DNA of 64,000 nucleotides from Hypericum androsaemum (GCA_963995505.1 OZ023193.1:2728001-2792000), one strand, 5' to 3'. Numbered from the stretch's first letter, positions 33,355 to 43,536 are shown. The notes: generated from the sequence alone by a model not told the origin. Numbers and translations are program-made.

Positions 33355-34604
33355 TTTTAGGACAGCCCCTTTTCTAGATAACCCTTTCCTATGAATTGAC
33401 CCGCTTTGGTCAGTACAAACTTATCAGCCTCAAATACAAGCTTAAGACCGGCTTTGCTTAACAGTGAGCCAGAAACTAAGTTCTTGCGGATGTCCGGGAC
33501 ATGCAGCACATCCTTGAGGGTCAGCTCCTTTCCTGAGGTCAGCTTCAGAACCACCTTACCCAGACCGACGATCTTGGACGTTGCGGAGTTTCCCATGAAC
33601 ACCTTTCGGCCGGTGATCGGGATATAGCTTGAGAACATCTCCTTGTCCGAGCAGATGTGGCGGGTAGCTCCTGTGTCCACGAACCACTCTCTCGGATTGT
33701 CTACCAGGTTGGCTTCAAACACTACGGCTGACAGATCCATCTGGGATAAGTCTTCAGCCAGGTTAGCCTTTCCTTGGTCGTCCTTCTTCGGCTGGCGACA
33801 GTCCTTAGCCATGTGTCCGGGTTTGCCGCAGTTGTAGCAGTCGCCCTTGATCTTCTTTTTCTTCTTGGGCTCTTGCTTCTCCTGCTTATCCCCGAACTTC
33901 TTCCTCTTCTTGCTACCTTTTCCCTCGGCGAGATGCACGGTGGTCTCAGGGTTGGCCTTGCCTTGCTTGACTTCAGACTTTCAGTTGTCTTCCTCGATCC
34001 CAAGTCTCACGATCAGGTCTTCTAGGCCCATGTCCTTCCTCTTGTGCTTGAGGTAGCTCTTGAAGTCCTTCCAGAGCGGGGGGAGCTTCTCGATCATGGC
34101 AGCTTTTTGGAAGGACTCGCTGAGTTGCATCCCTTCGGCTTGGATCTCGTGAAGGATCAGCTGCAACTCCTGCACTTAGTCGATGACCTTCTTAGAGTCC
34201 ACCATCTTGAAGTCGAGGAATCGTCCGACGATGAATTTCTTCGTCCCGGCATCCTCCGTTTTGTACTTCTTCTCGAGTAAACTCCACAGCTCCTTAGCGG
34301 TCTTTGCTTCCGCGTAGACGTTGTAGAGCATGTCGTCTAGTCCATTCAGGACATAGTTCCAGCACAAGAAGTCGCTCTGACTCCATGCGTCGAGAGCGTT
34401 GATCTTCTGTTGATCCATCTCGTTTTTCGCTATCTTCAGTGCTTCCTCTTTCAGGAACCGAACTAGGTTGAGCGTGGTCAGATAGAACGTCATCTTCTGT
34501 TGCCACCTCTTGAACTCGATACCATTGAACTTGGCCGGCCTTTCGGCGTGGATAGTTCCCGGGACCGCTGGTGCTGAGCTTGTCGATGCCATCTTCAAGT
34601 ACAC
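33355..34604 (-). pseudogene. Copia gag-protease region with two nonsense mutations
   Basis: The gag start is at about 34604 or the internal ATG five codons later ([20 protein letters not shown]). Nucleocapsid zinc knuckle [15 protein letters not shown] is encoded near 33840, and protease motif [12 protein letters not shown] near 33680. The frame is broken by a TAA after KVID at 34176 and a TGA after EEDN at 33981, each followed in frame by normal gag sequence. Both look like C-to-T changes of sense codons (Gln CAA, Arg CGA), as expected from decay of methylated cytosines. The frame ends (GYLEKGLS, stop) at the junction with RT. Confidence 0.9.
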
Positions 34605-34627
34605 AATCTCGTCTTATGATCGTTATT

Positions 34628-34803
34628 TGTCGGAGGTGGTGTACTTGATTAGGATCTACGGCAGTCGAGGCAAGTGTTGGACACTTTCTCCGTAAGACGA
34701 GATTGCCCCGTATATTTCAGTGCGGTACGGGCTACGACAATCGTCCCCAAGATACAACGATTGTTAGGGCGTTTCCAAGAACGTTGCACACGTATCTCGA
34801 ACC
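34628..34803 (-). mobile_element. 5' LTR remnant of the copia element
   Basis: 175 bp matching 30528-30703 with about five differences. It contains only the 3' end of the LTR; the rest is missing at the junction with the chromovirus fragment. No obvious primer-binding site follows in the short leader. Confidence 0.85.
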
Positions 34804-34805
34804 AG

Positions 34806-35394
34806 GGATGAGTTTCTTGCAGAGATTCGTGAGCGTCTTCTCCACGCTAGGCAGTATGCCCGCAATTATTATGATGCTCACCATCGGGACGTCCATTTTG
34901 CGGTTGGAGATTGGGTTTGGCTTCGCTTATTTTATCGGACGGCCTCTTCCCTTCCGGGACATGTCTCCGGGAAACTAGGGCCTCGCTACTATGTGCTTTA
35001 CCAGATTGCGGCCAAGGTAGGGGAGGTTGCTTATCGCCTCACATTGCCACCAGGGGCGCGTTTACACAATGTGTTTCATGTCGGGTTGCTCAAACAGTTT
35101 TGTGGCGACCCTCCTGAGGTTCCTCCGGCTTTACCTCCTCTTAAGCACGGTCGTGCTCTTCCGATCCCGGCAAAAGTTGTCAAGGCTGCTCTTCGTCGTG
35201 ATATCTGGCATATTTTGGTTCAGTGGCAAGGCTTGCCGGAAGCTGATACTTCGTGGGAGCCTTTGGATGCATTTCGCCAGTCTTATCCAGATTTTCAGCT
35301 CGAGGACGAGCTGTTTTCCAAGGGAGGGAGAGATGTTATGTGGGGAAAAACGTATGAAACGCGAAGGCACAGAAGCAAGACGCAAAGTGGTTAA
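34806..35394 (+). pseudogene. 3' end of a Ty3/gypsy chromovirus polyprotein (integrase C-terminus and chromodomain)
   Basis: About 196 codons are open without interruption. They read a typical integrase C-terminal segment (EIRERLLHARQYARNYYDAH, GDWVWLRL), the GPY/F-type region (LGPRYYVLYQIAAKVGEVAY, VFHVGLLKQF) and a chromodomain (RDIWHILVQWQGLPEADTSW, then EPLDAF). Chromodomains direct chromovirus integration to marked chromatin. Everything upstream (gag, protease, RT, most of integrase) is missing; the left edge abuts the copia LTR remnant. The intact frame suggests that the truncation is recent relative to insertion. Confidence 0.88.
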
Positions 35395-35690
35395 CGGATG
35401 CCTGTAGCAAGTTCGATCTATTTAGGGTACTTTATTTCCCTTTTCAGTTATTTTCCTTAAATCATTCAGATTCCTATTCGAATTAGTATTCATATTCCTA
35501 TTCGAATTAGGGTTAGTATTTCCTATTCTATTGTTGGAGCTTTGGCTATATAAGGCCTAGCTACCCTTTATGTTGATCATCGGAAAATCAATAAACAAAC
35601 CTCCTCCTTATTTCTTCTTCTTCTTCTCCTTCTCTCTCTCACAGCTTCGTCGATCACGACCGGTAAGAGGGGTAAGAAACCTCGCCCGCC
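35334..35690 (+). mobile_element. Probable 3' LTR of the chromovirus
   Basis: A purine tract (AAGGGAGGGAGAGA, 35320-35333) is followed by TGTTATG. A TATATAAGG box lies near 35549, with a transcript-start region and a CT-rich stretch after it. The 3' end cannot be fixed (no clear CA end paired with a target duplication), so the right boundary is approximate. The last codons of the polyprotein would overlap the LTR start. Confidence 0.5.
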
Positions 35691-35757
35691 TGTGGAACAC
35701 GGCTACAATCTACGGGGACTTCGTGGTCCTTCCACTTGGCAAGCCAAGAAACAAGCT

Positions 35758-36394
35758 TCAACGGACCAGGCATTCTTTGGAAAGCGGGATGATGAGCAAG
35801 ACGGGCACCAAGATCACTCGTAAAATCCAGCGAGCCTGAAATAAATATGCCCGCATAAACAACTCCTTATATACCGGCTTTCATCGTTCACAAAGCTCAA
35901 CAGAACAAACAGGAAAACATTCAGAACAACCGAATTCCCAAGGCATCCAAACAGTACAAAAACGAAACAAATCATACCAGAGTAAGAGGACATTCAATCT
36001 TCTCTTGAAGAATCTGCATCACAAAAAACCAAATCAATCTCTTGCGTACAATACTCGAGCAGACAACAGAACACTAGAACCGCAAAGAACACCAATCGAA
36101 GTAAGAAGGCAGAATCATGTCTGACCTGATAGGCTTTATACAAGCAAGCTTTCGGGCCTCCCGAGAGAGCAACGAAGACGACGGGACACGGCCTAACCCT
36201 GCACGGGCAATCAATCCACAAGTGAAGCTAAAACAACCAACCAGCTACCTAGGCACCGGAGACAGCCTCGGTATCTTCTTCATTAGCACCGGAGACGGTT
36301 TCTGTATATTCACTCTCCTCGGCGGCGGAGACTGCAGCGGCTCGGCCTGGCCACCGGCCAGCCATTTCTCCTCCCCCTCTGGCCTCGACTCCAT
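35758..36394 (-). CDS. Possible four-exon small gene, 110 residues, unrecognised
   Basis: Four minus-strand exons join with GT-AG junctions and matching phases: 36394-36249 (from the ATG of MESRPEGEEKWLAGGQ), 36198-36126 (VRPCPVVFVALSGGPKACLY...), 36013-35978 (ILQEKIECPLTL) and 35835-35758 (ARWILRVILVPVLLIIPLSK, then stop). The first junction splits an Arg codon correctly. The predicted C terminus is hydrophobic, possibly a tail anchor. The open frame extends upstream of the chosen ATG, so a longer first exon is possible. Exons 3 and 4 are short and could be chance, and exon 4 lies near the end of the chromovirus LTR. No family recognised. Confidence 0.4.
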
Positions 36395-37002
36395 TTCCTC
36401 ATGGGGACGGTTACTGCTTAGCTCGCTTGATTCAGAGATCCTTCCCTCTCTATTGAGATTCTAACACTCTCGTCTAAAAGGGCAGAAAAAGTAAAGGTTA
36501 ATTAAAGAAGAAGGCGGTTTTGGAGACATCTGTTTTTCTGGTAGATTAAATATGGAAATTAATTAAAGAGCACAGAAAATTAATTAATCTGAGCTTGATG
36601 TTGACAATGCATGAGGTCGAGCCGTCGGTTTCGAAACTCCTCGCCGGAAAGACGTTGATCAAGTTATCACTGCCGTAACATATATATACACTCACCGACT
36701 TAGTAGTTATCTAACAGTATAAACGAGATAAACTTTGGTGAAAACACTCGGTAGTTATCTAACTGTATGCAGGATAGAACTCTAGAACGTTTCTGTATCG
36801 AAAATTTTTGCAAAAAACTAAATCAAAGGGGAGAAAATAATGATTTATCCGATTTTACCTGAAACCGAGCTTTCTTATAAGCATCTCTTTTATATTAAGA
36901 AAATTAATTAGAAAATAAAAAAAAAGTACAAAAATGGTTATAATTTCGAGATTCGGCAAGTTGAAACCTAGCTCGATCTATTTCAAATTTCTCCATACGT
37001 AC

Positions 37003-37340
37003 CTCCTCCAGGTCTACGAACTCTGTGGACTCGTTGCTCGAGCAGAACAGAGAAGAAGAAGATTCCTCCAACGTGGAGATGCCAGCTGCCGCGCTGTAAT
37101 TCAGCGTCACCACCACCTCCAGATCTACGAACTCGCTGCTCGAGCAGAACTGAGAAGAAGACCCCTCCGACGTGGAGATGCCGGAATTCAGCTCCTCCTC
37201 TTCATCCTCTGACTGGAGCGCCGCGGGGAGGACGACGCCGTCTCCTGTAGCTCGTAACCGGAGTCCGTGCTCGACAAATTTTCCACCGCCTCCTCGCTAA
37301 CCTTAGTCGTTCGCTTGGAATGCCTCTTGCATTCCCCCCT
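37003..37340 (-). pseudogene. Broken copy of the acidic first exon found at 44116
   Basis: Reads GECKRHSKRTTKVSEEAVEN and then shares ETASSSP with the plus-strand exon at 44116-44427. The start codon position (37340-37338) reads AGG instead of ATG. A 1-nt deletion after ETASSS (in TCCCCG) throws the frame, after which the correct sequence continues in another frame (ISTSEGSSSQFCSSSEFVDL, ISTLEESSSSLFCSSNES, EFVDLEE) to a GTACGT donor. Both defects make it non-functional. It lies inverted relative to the intact copy, and the homology extends into the upstream region (about 37500-37590 versus 43890-43970). Confidence 0.75.
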
Positions 37341-37840
37341 TTCTTCACGCGCTCTCTCTATCTCCCTCTCCCCTTTTTTTTTGTTTACGAAACGGTGAGT
37401 TTTCGGAGTGTAGTTTGAGGTAGCTGGCTTTTTTTCATGAGAGGAGGAAAGGGGAGTTAGCTTTCTTTTCTTTTTTTTCCAGGAGGAGGAAAATGCTGCC
37501 GTGGAGGGCGGATAACTGTTGGATGTGATGAACGGTTGACATCTATTTCTGAGCTTCCGGGTTGTTGGTGGTCCCCCCGCCTTCCACGTGGCAACTAAAG
37601 AATGGTATTGTTGTAAAAAGTAAATAAAATAACAAAGGTGAAATTTTCACGTGCTTGATTGTTAAATTATGATAATGTGTTTTTACTTTTTAGAGTTTGA
37701 TTTCTCCAGTAAAGTTAAAGCACATCGGTTCTTTAAATGTTCTCACCGATATTTTTGAAGTAGATTTTTGTTATTTGTCGTTAGACAGATTGTTGAATGC
37801 TTTTAATTCTTGATCCTAAGGTCGTGGTACTAAATACTTG
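37341..37840. other. Upstream flank of the broken acidic exon
   Basis: Promoter-side homology to 43890-44115 on the opposite strand. A CACGTG G-box core occurs at 37585-37590. Beyond 37600 the stretch is AT-rich with no gene until the Lon-like remnant. Confidence 0.5.
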
Positions 37841-39238
37841 CCATTAACATTGTGAGAAGTACTAAATAGCATTAGAAAGATAACACCAAAAGCTCCTTTC
37901 CCTTGAGTTTATACATGTCCTCTTCTATCCCAGAGAAGAAGGACAGGACAAATACAGTGAATTTGTCTTTTAAGCCTTTCAAACAGTGCATCCGATATCA
38001 GTCCCATGATGAGGATGATAGTATCTGAGAATAAGACCCATGTGTCTCAGCTTAGGAACTTAATCTACACAATGAAAAGCCGACTATGGTGCATGCATCA
38101 GCTTTTTCAGACCTGAACATAGCACAAGAAACCCTAGCAGCAACAGACACGACGCTTCTTAAACCGCTAGATCACATTTAATGGCAATAGCCCAAGAAGC
38201 ATACAAAGCGGAAGGAATATGGCATACATTGATATAAGTTAAAGCGCCAGGGACGAGAGGACGCACCATAGGAAATACCGGGACATTCTGCACTAGTAAA
38301 TTCATGATTTAGTATCATGGCAGCTGTTACAGGGGATCAAGCTACAAACTGAAAACTTCCAATTGCCAGTAAAGTAACAAAGAGGAAACAAGACAAGAGT
38401 GAACAAGTATGAACTTCTTCAGTTCCAACCAGACACGACTTAAAAGATTTTCTGAAGTGGCCAAACTCATTATTGTCCAGACCTAGAAGGCCTTGAAATG
38501 TGCTAATAGAGTAAACTCAGCAAGGAAAAAAAAATTGAGCAACTTAGCCGTAGAAGCAGGAGCCAACTAAACCGAATCTCCTAAAGAATGTAGAAAAGAA
38601 ATAAATTTTGACAACCAATTACACTATAATTCACAAACTTTTTTTTCATAGGTTAGTTGTTTTATGTGTATCGTAATGTAAAATGTAAATGGCACTTAAT
38701 ATTTACCCACCCCGAGTGTGATTGCAGCCACAGTACATGGCACCTAATATTTACCCACCCCGAGTGTGATTGCAGCCACAAAACTTAAAAAAAACCCGTC
38801 ACGGTATAATCCAATGAAAAAAAACTGGAGAACCTATAATTCACAAAACTTTCACCTAAAAAACATTCAAACAAAGTCGTTTCAAACATCTTAATCACCA
38901 ACACAGAATGCACTCAATATCCCAGCAACCTAAAGCTCCAAGTTTTGAATTTCAATCTCATCAGAAATAAAAAAAGACCAAAACTTTACAACAAGAGGAA
39001 CACAGACCGTTGACCGCTGCTCGTCCAGCCATTGATCGACGTCCCAAGAGTTCCTCCCACCGCCGGCTTTCCTCGCCAAGGAATCACCGGAGCAAAAGAA
39101 TGCCCTTTGACCCAAACCCGAGCCCCGAGAAGCACTCCCGGAGATGGAATTAAGCGACCCGGCAGCTGCTCGGAGGGGAGAAGCTAGATGGGTGAGGTAT
39201 ATTTGGCGGGAGGCAGAGGAAGAGAATATCTTTAACAT
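37840..39238 (-). pseudogene. Broken Lon-like copy, exons 1-3
   Basis: Inverted relative to the gene at 17001. Exon 1 (39238-39008, 77 codons) is open and longer than in the intact gene: it keeps an extra segment (SASRQIYLTHLASPL...) before LNSISG. Exon 2 (38287-38228) matches the 20-codon exon (RPLVPG motif). Before exon 3 (from about 38003) the acceptor CAG is deleted, and the exon carries frameshifting deletions around the LLKD...EEDMYKLKGKEL region. Intron 3 sequence continues to about 37840 and then homology stops. Exon 1 by itself still looks translatable. Confidence 0.85.
38691..38786. repeat. 48-bp tandem duplication in intron 1 of the Lon-like remnant
   Basis: Two units containing ATTTACCCACCCCGAGTGTG, at 38701 and 38749, differ by only a few bases. 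Confidence 0.9.
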
Positions 39239-39995
39239 ATTTGAGAGCCCTTTGGGATTCCGACGGCGGTGGGAAGAAGGAGAGGATGAGGTTAAGTATA
39301 TTTAATTATCTATGTTTATAAATCGCATCAACTTGCGGCGCAAATTGTAACCAAAAGTGATCTAGCCCTAGTATCCGAAAGATGATTTTTTTTCCTCTTT
39401 AAGGTAATCACATATATGTAATTGTATTATTGTTTTTTTTAACAAAAGTATTCGGTTATACGTATCACCAAATTAATAATACAAACTTTTCTCTGTTAGA
39501 CAATTCAATTTCTCGAATGAAACGGCTAGTGCGACTAACATGACGAATTATCTTCCTAGACAATGGTTTGGTTTCTTTTTTCTTTTATGAGGGTCAAACA
39601 CTTGGTGTATATTGTATTAGCTTGGAAAATCCTGATATAAAATGGTAGCAAGTTAAGGTGGCGACTTAAATGCCAATCGGATGTAACCTAGGTGTATAAC
39701 TAAGCTTATACCTATGCGAATATTCAAATAAATTCGTTTCAACCATCTTAATCTTCAAAAGCAAGCACCACTTTTCCACTGGAAAAAATAAGCATACCCC
39801 GTGAATTAAGATGATTAAGATGATTAATTGATGTAGCCGTTTGGACGCGGGGAACTGCAACTAGCCGTTGGGATAGGCGGGCCACGTGGGCGGGAAGCAA
39901 GTCGTTATAGCATTGTTCCTCCTACGAGATAATTCGGCAGAAACCAAATACATACATAAATGTAATAATGAAGAAGTTTGAAAAAGGTGCAAAAC

Positions 39996-40273
39996 CTGGA
40001 TATTTTCAAGCTCCGCTGCTATCCTAACCAACTCGAGAGTCAGTAGCAAACGTTTATGAACCTACAGTTTTGGAAAAATAGGTAATCACAACGTTTATGA
40101 ACCTACAATTTTGGAAAAATAGGTAATCATATTTGAAGACATCACGTACTAACTCTCTCAACTTATCCCAAATCTTTGTGCACAAGAGTCTTCTTTTATG
40201 ATGTTTCTAGTTATATTTGAGTTGTCTACTACTTACATCCAACTTTTCAAGAATTGCCTGCGCTTCTAATTTT
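39996..40273 (-). pseudogene. Displaced Lon-like fragment, exons 7 (partial) and 8
   Basis: The end of exon 7 (LEAQAILEKLD, 40273-40237), intron 7 and exon 8 (40061-39996, HKRLLLTLELVRIAAELENI) are recognisable with intact GT-AG borders. On the minus strand they lie upstream of exon 1 (39238), so exon order is scrambled relative to the gene at 17001. A 41-bp tandem duplication at about 40051-40131 repeats the intron-exon 8 border. Confidence 0.85.
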
Positions 40274-40880
40274 AAGAACTTTTTTAAATTAATATCTTCT
40301 TATGAATTGATAACTTTTAGCAAAATATTTTATAAAAAAATTTGGGGTTAAGACACCTCTTTTAAGATATTAAAAAAAATTATTCAAACCTAAAAAAATG
40401 GTTTTCGTAAATAAATTATATTAAAACAGAAAATATTGAAAAGTATGAAAAAATTATTTTCAATAAATCAACTAAGAAAAACAACCAAAATTCAAGTGTA
40501 AACATTTTTATTTTTATTTTCGTCGAAAACCACTTAATATTTAAAGATAGATAAATTAGTCCAATTTTTACATATCAAGTATCATAAATTTTTATTTGAG
40601 TACTTAAAACACAACAAAGTTAAAAATATTTGTTAGGAAATTTTTGCCAATTTTCAATTGTCTCATTCAACTAAAGTTTGGATTAATATTGATAGTAATT
40701 TCTGGTAGTGTTCTAAAAAAAATAGGGTCACAAAGGTTTCCAATTTTTTGATTCAACTTATTAAAACTGGAATTCCAAAAAAAAATTTACACCACATATA
40801 AATAATAACTTTAATAAACTTTACTTATAAATAAATTAATGGAAAGGGATTGATCATTCTCGATTATTAGGGACGAAGTA
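40274..40880. other. AT-rich spacer, nothing recognised
   Basis: Very AT-rich sequence with no ORF or element recognised. Confidence 0.6.
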
Positions 40881-40980
40881 GCGGAATGCAAAAAGATGAA
40901 GCCCCGATTATAAAAATCAAAACCGCGGACCCTTCCTTCGATCGGACTCTTCCTTCCTCCCTTGGCCGCCTCGACCCCTC

Positions 40981-41155
40981 ATGGCATCATCAACATTCAA
41001 ACCCTTCCCCTTCCTCACCGTCCCGTTCTCCTCCTCCTCGTCCCGACGGCGCCGTTTAATCAGCGCAACGGCGGTTTCCGCTTCTCCCCATCCTCCCAAT
41101 CTCAGACGACTGACCTCCCGCATCGTCCAACTCACCCGCCGCCGCCAGCTCCGAC
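40981..41155 (+). pseudogene. Plastid-type N-terminal exon fragment
   Basis: An ATG opens 58 codons rich in Ser and Arg and poor in acids (MASSTFKPFPFLTVPFSSSS..., later TSRIVQLTRRRQLRQ), ending at a CAG|GTAG donor-like site. This looks like a chloroplast transit peptide plus the start of a mature protein. The LTRRRQLRQ motif is reminiscent of the start of some PPR proteins, but this is weak. It is joined immediately to an antisense GT47 fragment, so it is a captured piece and not a complete gene. Confidence 0.4.
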
Positions 41156-41199
41156 AGGTAGAACTTCCTCGGTCTCTCAGAGAAATGGCAAGTGCACCC

Positions 41200-41410
41200 G
41201 CCGCCCTCAGCTCCACCACGTCCCTCTCCGCCACGGCCAGGGAAATCTCCGGCCACCGCACGGCGTCCGGGAACGGCAGCCGTATCCCGTCGACGATGAC
41301 CACGGGGACGAACCCGAGGGCCACCGACTCCACCAGCCTCGGGCTCCACGGGGCCCACCCCAGCGGGCACAGGCAGAACACCGACCGGACGATCTCCGAC
41401 TGGTACCGGC
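41200..41410 (-). pseudogene. GT47 exostosin-type glycosyltransferase fragment
   Basis: Minus-strand frame RYQSEIVRSVFCLCPLGWAP, continuing WSPRLVESVALGFVPVVIVD, GIRLPFPDAVRWPEISLAVA and ERDV. This matches the conserved C-terminal exostosin block (CLCPxGWxPWSPRLVE; IxDGIxLPF) of plant GT47 glycosyltransferases that build cell-wall polysaccharides in the Golgi. Only about 65 residues are present, cut at both ends; the frame then runs on into antisense of the neighbouring transit-peptide exon. The GC content is high and unlike its AT-rich surroundings, which fits a fragment carried in by a transposon, although no terminal repeats were found. Confidence 0.8.
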
Positions 41411-41606
41411 GAACCTATGCCTCTCAATTAAATCTAATATCGTTTTTATTTCAATTAAATCCAAAAACCCCAACCTAGAGTAGTGGGATAAGGTTGAGGT
41501 CGCTTCTTGGGGTAGTTGGGGCGGGGGCTGGGGAGACGTAGGGAAAAAAAGGTCGGAAATTTTAAGAAAGATAGTTTAGACATTTCTAGATATAACATCA
41601 AATCAT

Positions 41607-42317
41607 TAGGGATGGTAGAAATACCCATATTCTGAGGGTCGGACCCTACCCTTATCTTACGGGTCTAGGGTATGTTGATTTTTACTGGGTCTAGGGTAGG
41701 GTATGGGTATGGGTCCATGTTTAGAGGTAGGGTCTAGGGTAGGGTATGAATCCATAGCTAGATCTTGTGGGTCGGATCCTACCCTTACATTTTTACCCTA
41801 TTTTAGACTCTACCCTAATTAGACTCTAGTTAGACCCTTGTTAGACCGTATTATCATTGATAATATACTTTACGGTTAACTTTAACATATTTATTATGTT
41901 ATTCCGCAACTACCTTAGAAGATGTCGTAAATGATAGATCACTAGAAGCTGACATGCTTTTTTTTTGAATTGTTTATGTACTTCAAACTCTAAAAAAAAA
42001 CTTTGGACTATTGAAATTAAATTGCAAAATTTGATGTTTCATCAATTTTCTATTGAATGTTGATGTGTAACGTAGTAGATGTCTTGAATTTATTTAAATT
42101 TTATATAAAAATTAAGTTTTGATTAAAAATTATCAAAATGCAAAACGTTAAAGGGTCGGACCCTGCAGACCCTATAGACCCTGGGTTTCAGGAGGGTAGG
42201 GTATGAATCTAACAATAAAAAATTTATAGGGTCGAGGGTAGGGTATGGGTCCATCCAAAAAAACTAGGGTATGGGTAGGGTCCTATCAATACCCTACCCT
42301 ACCCATTGCCATCCCTA
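41607..42317. mobile_element. Non-autonomous hAT element, 711 bp, 8-bp TSD
   Basis: Termini TAGGGATGGTAG and ...TTGCCATCCCTA are inverted repeats. Perfect 8-bp duplications CAAATCAT flank it at 41599-41606 and 42318-42325. Interior arms carry GGGTAGGGTATGGG repeats as in the relative at 15692-16311; no transposase. Confidence 0.92.
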
Positions 42318-42470
42318 CAAATCATCAAAAAAATAATGTTTATATTATTATAGTAGGATAGGATGGTTCTATTTCTAACCATTTTCTGGTACCAGCATGT
42401 TACTTCCTAAAAATGGTAAGTAGCATTCAAGTCTTCCCCTAATCAATTTGATCATTTGGTCTATATTATC

Positions 42471-43528
42471 CAGGGGCGAAGCGACATTTAAATTGTCCCC
42501 ACTTAAATTTTTTTTATTTGATAACTAGATATATTTTTTAATATATATTTTTACTAAAATTAGAAATTGACCCCACTAAAAAATTAATCAACCTAAAAAT
42601 TGAAACCAAAATGGTCCATTATCGACTTATCATATGCTAGTCGGGCCCAAGAAAGTATGTATTCTAAATGTCAAACAAGTTATCGAGTTTGAATAGAATT
42701 TGACCATATGCAAAAGAGTTCTATTCCCTTTCTGAATAGAATCACCAGTTTTATATTTTGAATTACAATTCTTCCTCATATAAGAAACCAACCCTAGAGC
42801 TCCCTTAAAAAAATAAAAAAGAAAGAAACACAACATCCAACCCAAAGCAGACCAGAACGCGTTTGGGGGTCAACTTGGAATAGGGTGAGTTACATTTTCT
42901 TCTTTCTTTGATTAAAGGGTCACGTATATGATATCTATCCCTATTGTTTGCATTATTTCTATTAGGTTAGGGTTTGGATTAGTTGTTAGATTTTGTCTCG
43001 AATTCATTGGTTAGAACTCTATTTCCTATCTGATACCGAACATATTGGGCGATGATGGTAGGCTTGGTCATTGGATATCTTGACATTGGTTAGTCAGTTA
43101 GATAATTATATTGCGGACATAAGATCTAATGATGAATTTTATGATATAAAGAGGTTCGATATTTTGGCTCAGAAGTTGGTGCAAACATAGAGAGATCTCA
43201 TTTATCCTACGGTATTTCGACTCCTGAAATTAGCTTTGATATTGCCGGTTGCGACTGCAAGTATTGAGAGAGCCTTTTCTGCCATGAATATTTTGAAGAA
43301 TCGTCTTCGTAACAAGATGAGAGATCAATTGCTAGCTGATTGTTTAATGACATATATCGAGAAAGACGTATTTGATTGTATTGACAATATAACTATTATG
43401 GAGCGATTTCAACGCATGAGTAATCGTAGAGGACAATTATAAATATTATAATTACAATTTACATACGTTGAATTTTTTGAAAAAAATTATATTGCCTCCA
43501 CTCCCCAAATTTTCTGGCTCCGCCCCTG
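42471..43528 (+). mobile_element. Internally deleted hAT transposon (zf-MYM/TTF-type), 1058 bp
   Basis: Terminal inverted repeats are CAGGGGCGAAGC at 42471 and GGCTCCGCCCCTG ending at 43528. The 8-bp target duplications are ATATTATC (42463-42470) and ATATTACC (43529-43536), 7 of 8 matching. A relic of the transposase C-terminus occupies 43110-43441. The rest of the transposase is deleted. Confidence 0.9.
43110..43441 (+). pseudogene. hAT transposase C-terminal dimerisation domain, broken
   Basis: Reads FDILAQKLVQT, a TAG stop, then RDLIYPTVFRLLKLALILPV, ATASIERAFSAMNILKNRLR, QLLADCLMTYIEKDVFDCID and a final RGQL. The LPVATASIERAFSAM block is the signature of the hAT dimerisation region. The stop replaces what is usually a Lys or Arg codon. 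Upstream DDE domain and zinc finger are missing, so it makes no active transposase. Confidence 0.9.
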
Positions 43529-43536
43529 ATATTACC

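Larger units (their letters stand above)
30528..34803 (-). mobile_element. Ty1/copia retrotransposon lacking integrase, 5' LTR truncated
   Basis: In minus-strand order it comprises a 5' LTR remnant (34803-34628), a very short leader, gag (from 34604), a protease region, an abrupt junction near 33355 into RT, RNase H (to about 32017), an untranslated region, a polypurine tract and the 3' LTR. The integrase and the N-terminal part of RT are missing, so it is about 4.3 kb instead of the usual 5 kb or so. The 5' LTR is cut at about 34803, where chromovirus sequence on the other strand begins, so no TSD can be defined. Gag also has nonsense changes. It cannot transpose by itself. Confidence 0.9.

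Noticed and set aside
32081..34280. Plus-strand ORFs of up to 129 codons
   Set aside because: Antisense shadows of the copia gag and pol region.
40917..41381. 154-residue minus-strand ORF taken as one protein
   Set aside because: Only its first 55 or so residues are GT47 sequence; the rest is antisense of the transit-peptide exon.
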